DNA of 19,348 nt from Prevotellaceae bacterium UBA5903. GTDB lineage: Bacteria > Bacteroidota > Bacteroidia > Bacteroidales > Bacteroidaceae. The notes under the pieces are model-generated. The model saw only the letters and a list, made by a program, of their open reading frames with translations. It was not told the origin of the DNA and did not search any database. Shown here one piece after another: positions 15,200 through 19,348 of the stretch (its first letter is position 1; every line of letters starts with the position of its first letter). The stretch is taken from contig DJEH01000061.1 of NCBI GenBank assembly GCA_002431845.1, positions 1-19,348 on the forward strand. Direction: 5' to 3'. Made by a program: the position numbers and the translations under genes.

Positions 15200-15772
15200 T
15201 TATTCGTATGGATTGCCTTCAGATATTTCAAATCCGTCAAGGTCTATCTCATCGTCGTTGAATGACGCACCACCAAAGATAGTGTCGTCAGCGTCAAAGT
15301 CGTCGGTTGCAACTGCACCTTTCTTTTTTGTTCCGCCCAACAAAGCCAATGGGTCATCGTCCACTTCTATTTGTTGAGGCGCTTCGCCTTTAGAGCGTGT
15401 AATTTCAGCTTTATCAAGATGTTCAGAAGGTATAAATTCCTTTACATCCAAATAGAAGCTACGATTGCTAAAGGGGTCGAAAACAAATTCAAGATGTTGC
15501 TCTTCATCCTCAATTAGTTCAGAAAGACGAGTTTGGTCCATCACATATATATCCTCGTCAGAACTGCCAACTCCCATGTCCTCGCGTGTAATCTGCTCTT
15601 GTCTTTCCCATTCTTCATCGCAAAGATAAAACGATGTCATTTGGTCGTCTGGATAGTTGCATGAAGCAAGGATAGCCTTGTTCAAATCAAGGAAAGTGGC
15701 CTCGCTATCTATTTTGATTTCGCGTACAAAGCCATCAACCTCTTCGCTTATTAACTTTATTCTGAATACCAT
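15200..15772 (-). CDS. pRiA4b ORF-3-like protein, unknown function
   Basis: A 190-aa cytoplasmic protein of the family named after plasmid pRiA4b ORF-3. Its typical features are 'FRIKLISEEVDGFVREIKID' at the N-terminus, 'TFLDLNKAILASCNY..DQMTSFY' at about 27-49, and 'LEFVFDPFSNRSFYLDVKEF' at about 93-112. The family's function is unknown; despite its name it is not a transposase and no mobile element surrounds it. The C-terminal 50 residues are acidic and low in complexity ('DDFDADDTIFGG', 'DDEIDLDGFEISEG'). It begins 16 nt after the lpxA stop codon, so it is almost surely co-transcribed with the lipid A genes, and the operon terminator follows it. Confidence 0.8.
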   Translation of the reverse strand: MVFRIKLISEEVDGFVREIKIDSEATFLDLNKAILASCNYPDDQMTSFYLCDEEWERQEQITREDMGVGSSDEDIYVMDQTRLSELIEDEEQHLEFVFDPFSNRSFYLDVKEFIPSEHLDKAEITRSKGEAPQQIEVDDDPLALLGGTKKKGAVATDDFDADDTIFGGASFNDDEIDLDGFEISEGNPYE

Positions 15773-15788
15773 AGTTGGGGGTGTTTTT

Positions 15789-16556
15789 CTATTTGATTAT
15801 GCCACGCTTTGAGTTGGTGACGAAGTTGAGAATATATTCTATTTCGGGCGACATCGTTACGGTTTCGCGAATTTCGTTCAAACATTCTTCGCGCAACTTT
15901 CCACGTTGATAGAGCAAGCGGTAAGCGTTGTGTATGTTCTCAATCACTTCGTTCGAAAAACCACGACGGCGCAATCCAATGATGTTCAGACCACAAAATG
16001 CCACGGGTTCGCGTGCGGCCATTACGTATGGTGGAACATCTTGGCTGGTGCGTGTACCACCTCCTATCATTACATAGCTACCGATGTGGCAAAATTGGTG
16101 GATAAGTACACAAGCCGATATAACAGCAAAGTCGTCTACCACAACTTCGCCTGCTATCTTGGTGGTATTACCAATGATGCATCCATTGCCAACTACAACA
16201 TCGTGTGCAATGTGCATACCTTCCATCAGTAAGTTGTTTGAGCCAACCACTGTTTTTTGTTTTGCTGCTGTACCACGATTAATAGTTACGTTTTCGCGGA
16301 TAGTGTTGTTATTGCCTATTTCTGCTGTAGTCTCTTCGCCCTTAAACTTTAAGTCTTGGGGTATTGCACCGATTACAGCGCCAGGGAAAATAGTATTTCC
16401 GTCGCCAATGCGCGAGCCAGACAATACGGTTACACTGTTCATTAAGTGGTTGTTTTTACCAATCACAACGTTTTTGTCAATGTAACAGAAAGGACCAATC
16501 TCGCAACTTTCGTCAATGATGGCTTCGGGATGTATGTATGCTAATGGACTTATCAT
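15789..16556 (-). CDS. lpxA: UDP-N-acetylglucosamine O-acyltransferase LpxA
   Basis: LpxA transfers a 3-hydroxyacyl chain from acyl carrier protein to the 3-OH of UDP-GlcNAc, the first step of lipid A synthesis, in the cytoplasm. The 255-aa protein has the left-handed beta-helix hexapeptide pattern from residue 5 to about 180 ('IGPFCYIDKNVVIGKNN', 'IGDGNTIFPGAVIG'). The general-base histidine is H118 in 'MHIAHDV', matching H125 of the E. coli enzyme. The helical C-terminal region with 'NIIGLRRRGFSNEVI' at 191-205 is complete. It follows lpxC-fabZ by 53 nt in the operon order lpxD, lpxC-fabZ, lpxA usual for Bacteroidales. Confidence 0.97.
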   Translation of the reverse strand: MISPLAYIHPEAIIDESCEIGPFCYIDKNVVIGKNNHLMNSVTVLSGSRIGDGNTIFPGAVIGAIPQDLKFKGEETTAEIGNNNTIRENVTINRGTAAKQKTVVGSNNLLMEGMHIAHDVVVGNGCIIGNTTKIAGEVVVDDFAVISACVLIHQFCHIGSYVMIGGGTRTSQDVPPYVMAAREPVAFCGLNIIGLRRRGFSNEVIENIHNAYRLLYQRGKLREECLNEIRETVTMSPEIEYILNFVTNSKRGIIK

Positions 16557-16609
16557 TTCAATATGTTGAAAGGAAGGGTGTGTCTCTACCTTCTATATGG
16601 TTTGATTAA

Positions 16610-17995
16610 TTACTTGTTCTTTACAATTTGTGCTGTAAATGTAGCTTCCATTACAATTGTCTCGCCTACAAAGGCATAGCCGTGCATGGTTGATATGCCA
16701 TGACGTATAGGAGCTACAAGCTCAACACGGAAGATGAGGGTGTCGCCTGGCACAACCTTTTTGCGGAATTTTACGTCGGATATACGTAAAAAGTAAGTGC
16801 TCCAGCGTTCAGGCTCTTCAATAGAGTTGAGTACCAACAATCCGCCTGCTTGTGCCATAGCTTCTATTTGCAACACACCAGGCATTACGGGTTCTTGTGG
16901 AAAGTGTCCTTGGAAGAAACCCTCGTTAGATGTTACGTTCTTCACAGCCACGATGTAGTTTGATCCTGTTTCAACCACCTTGTCTACCAATTGCATTGGG
17001 TAGCGGTGAGGCAACAACTCACGTATGCGATTTACATCCATGAGTGGAGTGTCGTTGGGATCGTAGTTGGGGGCTTGTATTTCGTGCTTGCGGATTTCGC
17101 GACGCATTTGGCGTGCGAATTTATTGTTAATGGTGTGTCCAGGACGTGTAGCTACAATGCGTCCTTGGATGGGGCGGCCGATAAGTGCCATATCACCGAT
17201 GATGTCAAGCAACTTGTGGCGAGCTGGCTCGTTGGGCCAATCCAAAGGGCGATCTTGCAGATAGCCCAACTTCGTTGCATCGCGGTGTTCTACATGCAGG
17301 TGGTCTGCCAAACGGTCAAGCGACTCTTGCGAAATCTGTTTTTCGTAGATAACAATAGCATTGTCAAGGTCGCCACCCTTAATAAGGCCCGCTTTAAGCA
17401 ACGGTTCAATTTCGCGTACAAATACAAAGGTGCGTGCTTTAGCAATGTCCTTTGTAAAGTCCGCCATGTTGTCAAGTGTGGCAAACTGGCTGTTGATAAA
17501 TTGCGACTCAAACGAAATCATTGCGGTGATAGAGAACTGTTCATCGGGCAAAATGATAATAGATGAACCTGTTTCTTCGTCGCGAAATTCAATTTTCTTT
17601 TTTATAACATAAAAGTCCTTTGCGGCGTTTTGTTCTACTATGCCCACACGTTTGATATTCTCCACATAAATGATAGAACTACCATCAAGAATAGGAAATT
17701 CAGGACCATTAACCTGTATCAAGCAGTTGTCAATACCCAACGCATAGAGAGCTGCCATAGCATGTTCAATGGTGCTGCAACGAGCATCACCATTTGCTAC
17801 AACTGTTCCACGCGAAGTATCTACTACATTCTCGGCAATGGCATCAATGATGGGTTCTCCCTCAAGGTCGATACGTTGTATTTTGTAGCCATGGTTCTCG
17901 GGGGCTGGGTTAAAGGTTATAGTAAGGCTAAGGCCTGTGTGCAGTCCTTTACCATAGAGCGAGAAACTTCCAGCTAGAGTCTTTTGTTTAAACAT
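16610..17995 (-). CDS. lpxC-fabZ: Bifunctional LpxC-FabZ: UDP-3-O-acyl-GlcNAc deacetylase / 3-hydroxyacyl-ACP dehydratase
   Basis: A 461-aa fusion typical of Bacteroidetes. LpxC removes the acetyl group from UDP-3-O-acyl-GlcNAc, the committed step of lipid A synthesis. FabZ dehydrates 3-hydroxyacyl-ACP in fatty acid elongation. LpxC half, about 1-305: catalytic E77 and zinc ligands H78 ('STIEHAMAAL'), H260 and D264 ('ARHKLLDIIGD'), plus H287 ('RPGHTINN'). FabZ half, from about 318 ('MDVNRIRELLPHRYPMQLVD'): catalytic H364 ('GHFPQEPVMPG') and E378 ('LQIEAMAQ'). All key residues are intact. The two activities compete for or use the same 3-hydroxyacyl-ACP pool, so the fusion may balance membrane supply. 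It follows lpxD after a 172-nt leader that carries a shared repeat and a -7 box. Confidence 0.97.
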   Translation of the reverse strand: MFKQKTLAGSFSLYGKGLHTGLSLTITFNPAPENHGYKIQRIDLEGEPIIDAIAENVVDTSRGTVVANGDARCSTIEHAMAALYALGIDNCLIQVNGPEFPILDGSSIIYVENIKRVGIVEQNAAKDFYVIKKKIEFRDEETGSSIIILPDEQFSITAMISFESQFINSQFATLDNMADFTKDIAKARTFVFVREIEPLLKAGLIKGGDLDNAIVIYEKQISQESLDRLADHLHVEHRDATKLGYLQDRPLDWPNEPARHKLLDIIGDMALIGRPIQGRIVATRPGHTINNKFARQMRREIRKHEIQAPNYDPNDTPLMDVNRIRELLPHRYPMQLVDKVVETGSNYIVAVKNVTSNEGFFQGHFPQEPVMPGVLQIEAMAQAGGLLVLNSIEEPERWSTYFLRISDVKFRKKVVPGDTLIFRVELVAPIRHGISTMHGYAFVGETIVMEATFTAQIVKNK

Positions 17996-18077
17996 AACGA
18001 GTGCTAATGTGTGTATGATGTGAAAAATGCTTTCATTTTATAGTGGAAAAAACTTCATGCCATATAGCTACAATAGC

Positions 18078-18121
18078 AGTAGGCATTTGCTTTATTCTTA
18101 CTAAGTAGGTGTTCAAATTTA
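18078..18121 (-). promoter_or_regulatory. lpx leader repeat, copy before lpxC, with -7 box
   Basis: On the minus strand this reads TAAATTTG AACACCTACTTA (18121-18102), then 11 nt, then GCAAATGCCTACT (18090-18078). TAAATTTG is a perfect Bacteroidetes -7 box. Transcription would start about 112 nt before the lpxC start codon. The same two blocks recur before lpxD at 19295-19348. No -33 match is seen. An internal promoter that partly uncouples lpxC from lpxD is inferred. Confidence 0.45.
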
Positions 18122-18164
18122 ATGTAGAATATGATTATATAAATTAATTTTGAATACCTACTTA
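18102..18164. repeat. Imperfect inverted repeat between lpxD and lpxC
   Basis: Left arm 18102-18121 and right arm 18145-18164 are complementary at 18 of 20 positions, with a 23-nt centre. Each arm, read outward from the centre, begins with a TAnnTTTG box: TAAATTTG on the minus strand and TAATTTTG on the plus strand. Both then continue into AAYACCTACTTA. No T-tract follows, so it is not a normal terminator. Confidence 0.75.
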
Positions 18165-18167
18165 TTA

Positions 18168-19205
18168 TTATGCATTCTTCTTCAGTTCTTCAATTTCTTT
18201 TTTCAGTGCATCAAGTTCTTTGCGCATTTCAGGCAAGTACTTAAATACTACGCTTGAGCGCATAAAATTCTTGGCATCAATAGCGGGCGAACCTTGCACT
18301 GTTGCGTTTCCCTTGCGTATGCTTCCAGCAATGCCTGCTTGTGCTCCCGAGAGCACGCGGTCGCCAATTACAGCGTGTCCTGCAATGCCCACTTGTCCGC
18401 CAAACATACACCATTTACCTATCTTGGTAGAACCAGCTACACCCACTTGTGCCGACATTACGGTGTTTTCGCCCACCTCACAGTTGTGAGCAATTTGCAC
18501 AAGATTGTCGAGTTTTACGCCCTTGCGTACATAGGTAGACCCCATGGTTGAGCGGTCTACACAAGTATTTGCGCCAATTTCAACATCGTCCTCGATAGTT
18601 ACAATACCAATTTGTGGAATTTTCTCATAGCCGTCGGCAGCAGGGGCAAATCCAAATCCATCGGCGCCAATCACCGTGCCAGCATGTAGCGTAACGTTGT
18701 TGCCAATTTTACAATCGTGGTAGATGGTCACATTGGGATAGAACAAGCAGTTGTTTCCTATGGTGGTGCGTTCTTCAATCACCACATTGGCATACACTTG
18801 GCAGTTGTTTCCGAGTGTTACGTTTTCACCAATGTAGGCAAACGGGCCTATATAGCAATTCTCACCGATGTGTGCACTCTCTGCAACACAAGCAAGGGGG
18901 TGTATGCCCGTGCGTTTTTGAATAGTGCTTTGGTATAGGGTGAGCAAGCGAGCAATAGCCTCATAAGCGTTCTCCACGCGGATAAGTGTGGTGCTAACAG
19001 GCTGTTCGGGAACAAAACTATTGTTCACCAACACAATGCTCGACTGTGTAGTATATAAGTAATGAGCGTAGTGAGGGTTAGCCAAAAAAGAGATGGCACC
19101 TTTCACTCCTTCTTCTATTTTTGCGAATGTCTTTACTGTGGCATTTTCGTTTCCTTCAACGCTGCCGCCTAAGTACTCCGCAATTTGCTTTGCAGAAAAT
19201 TCCAT
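18168..19205 (-). CDS. lpxD: UDP-3-O-acylglucosamine N-acyltransferase LpxD
   Basis: LpxD adds the second 3-hydroxyacyl chain, to the 2-amino group of UDP-3-O-acylglucosamine, after LpxC. The 345-aa length is normal. Parts: N-terminal uridine-binding domain about 1-98 ('SAKQIAEYLGGSVEGN', 'AISFLANPHYAHYL'); left-handed beta-helix about 100-310 with hexapeptide repeats; catalytic H240 in 'VQIAHNCEVG'. The typical 'GADGFGFAPAADGYEKIPQIG' segment lies at 180-200. A C-terminal helix follows ('PEMRKELDALKKEIEELKKN'), possibly a trimer coiled coil. It is the first lpx gene in the window. Upstream on the minus strand is GATATTTG (19236-19229), one base off the -7 consensus. Confidence 0.97.
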   Translation of the reverse strand: MEFSAKQIAEYLGGSVEGNENATVKTFAKIEEGVKGAISFLANPHYAHYLYTTQSSIVLVNNSFVPEQPVSTTLIRVENAYEAIARLLTLYQSTIQKRTGIHPLACVAESAHIGENCYIGPFAYIGENVTLGNNCQVYANVVIEERTTIGNNCLFYPNVTIYHDCKIGNNVTLHAGTVIGADGFGFAPAADGYEKIPQIGIVTIEDDVEIGANTCVDRSTMGSTYVRKGVKLDNLVQIAHNCEVGENTVMSAQVGVAGSTKIGKWCMFGGQVGIAGHAVIGDRVLSGAQAGIAGSIRKGNATVQGSPAIDAKNFMRSSVVFKYLPEMRKELDALKKEIEELKKNA

Positions 19206-19228
19206 ATTTGTTTTTTGTTTTTATAGGG

Positions 19229-19236
19229 CAAATATC
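19229..19236 (-). promoter_or_regulatory. -7-like box close to lpxD
   Basis: The minus strand reads GATATTTG, matching TAnnTTTG except for the first base. It would start transcription about 17 nt before the lpxD start codon. No -33 match is seen. It may be one of two starts, the other being in the repeat at the window edge. Confidence 0.3.
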
Positions 19237-19278
19237 GTAAAAATATTTGAACTTGAAAGCCTTGTTTTCACTTTTTCC

Positions 19279-19329
19279 TACATAAATGCGGAAAAGTGGG
19301 CATTTGCCACCTTTCCGCACCATTATGTA
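19279..19329. other. Three-part hairpin upstream of lpxD
   Basis: TACATAA (19279-19285) pairs with 19323-19329, TGCGGAAA (19287-19294) with 19312-19319, and GTGG (19296-19299) with 19307-19310, around a 7-nt loop. An A-C mismatch in DNA becomes G-U on the minus RNA. No T-tract follows on either strand, so it looks more like a leader structure than a terminator. Confidence 0.6.
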
Positions 19330-19348
19330 TAAGTAGGTGTTCAAAATT
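19295..19348 (-). promoter_or_regulatory. lpx leader repeat, copy before lpxD, cut by the window edge
   Basis: On the minus strand this reads AATTTTG AACACCTACTTA (19348-19330), and after a 22-nt spacer GCAAATGCCCACT (19307-19295). The first base of the -7 box lies outside the window; a T would make it a perfect TAATTTTG. The order and strand of the two blocks are the same as before lpxC. Confidence 0.45.

Noticed and set aside
15200..15772. Mobile element indicated by the family name pRiA4b ORF-3
   Set aside because: There is no transposase, recombinase or terminal repeat around it, and it is tightly packed behind lpxA.
16610..17995. lpxC-fabZ fusion as a novel feature
   Set aside because: The fusion is already well known in Bacteroidetes.
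19156..19344. 62-codon minus-strand frame upstream of lpxD
   Set aside because: It overlaps the lpxD start in another frame and covers the hairpin and promoter elements; translation is basic and unrecognisable.

Overview
The window reads as chromosome of a member of the Bacteroidales, most likely Prevotella or a close relative. The reasons are: several promoter candidates of the Bacteroidetes type (TTTG or TTG, about 19-21 nt, then TAnnTTTG); an lpxC-fabZ fusion gene; AT-rich leaders without clear Shine-Dalgarno sites; C-terminal tails resembling type IX secretion sorting domains; and a BACON-CBM32-M60 mucinase architecture. Genus and species cannot be fixed from sequence alone. I see no tRNA, rRNA, CRISPR array or intact insertion sequence.

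Region 1 (1-5190, + strand) holds one very large surface protein gene built from GLUG-like beta-helix repeats. A consensus promoter lies at 83-113 and a strong bidirectional terminator at 5142-5188. Its signal peptide is split between two reading frames: the charged n-region starts at ATG 269, while the hydrophobic core and the rest of the protein are one frame away. Everything after this gene is on the minus strand.

Region 2 (5190-9715) is a 450-bp gene-poor spacer followed by a two-gene operon. A leucine-rich-repeat secreted protein is upstream and a secreted M60 (enhancin-type) mucin-targeting metallopeptidase is downstream, which suggests binding and cutting of host glycoproteins. Region 3 (9799-13300) has an unrecognised 221-residue protein and the chaperone ClpB with a clear terminator behind it.

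Region 4 (13476-14740) is a three-gene cassette: an HU-like DNA-binding protein, a 37-residue membrane or lipoprotein-like peptide (the kind called 'smalltalk'), and a T7-lysozyme-like N-acetylmuramoyl-L-alanine amidase. An intrinsic terminator sits between the first two genes, so the last two may be attenuated. A 450-bp non-coding stretch follows, with a possible remnant of an insertion-sequence end.

Region 5 (15121-19348) is the lipid A operon lpxD, lpxC-fabZ, lpxA, plus a downstream pRiA4b ORF-3-like gene of unknown role, ended by a 21-bp-stem hairpin. LpxA, LpxC and LpxD carry out the first three acylation and deacylation steps of lipid A synthesis. The FabZ half makes the acyl chains they use. 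The leaders of lpxD and lpxC share two conserved blocks, one overlapping a -7 promoter box; this is the most novel regulatory pattern I found. No complete, clearly undescribed system is proven here.
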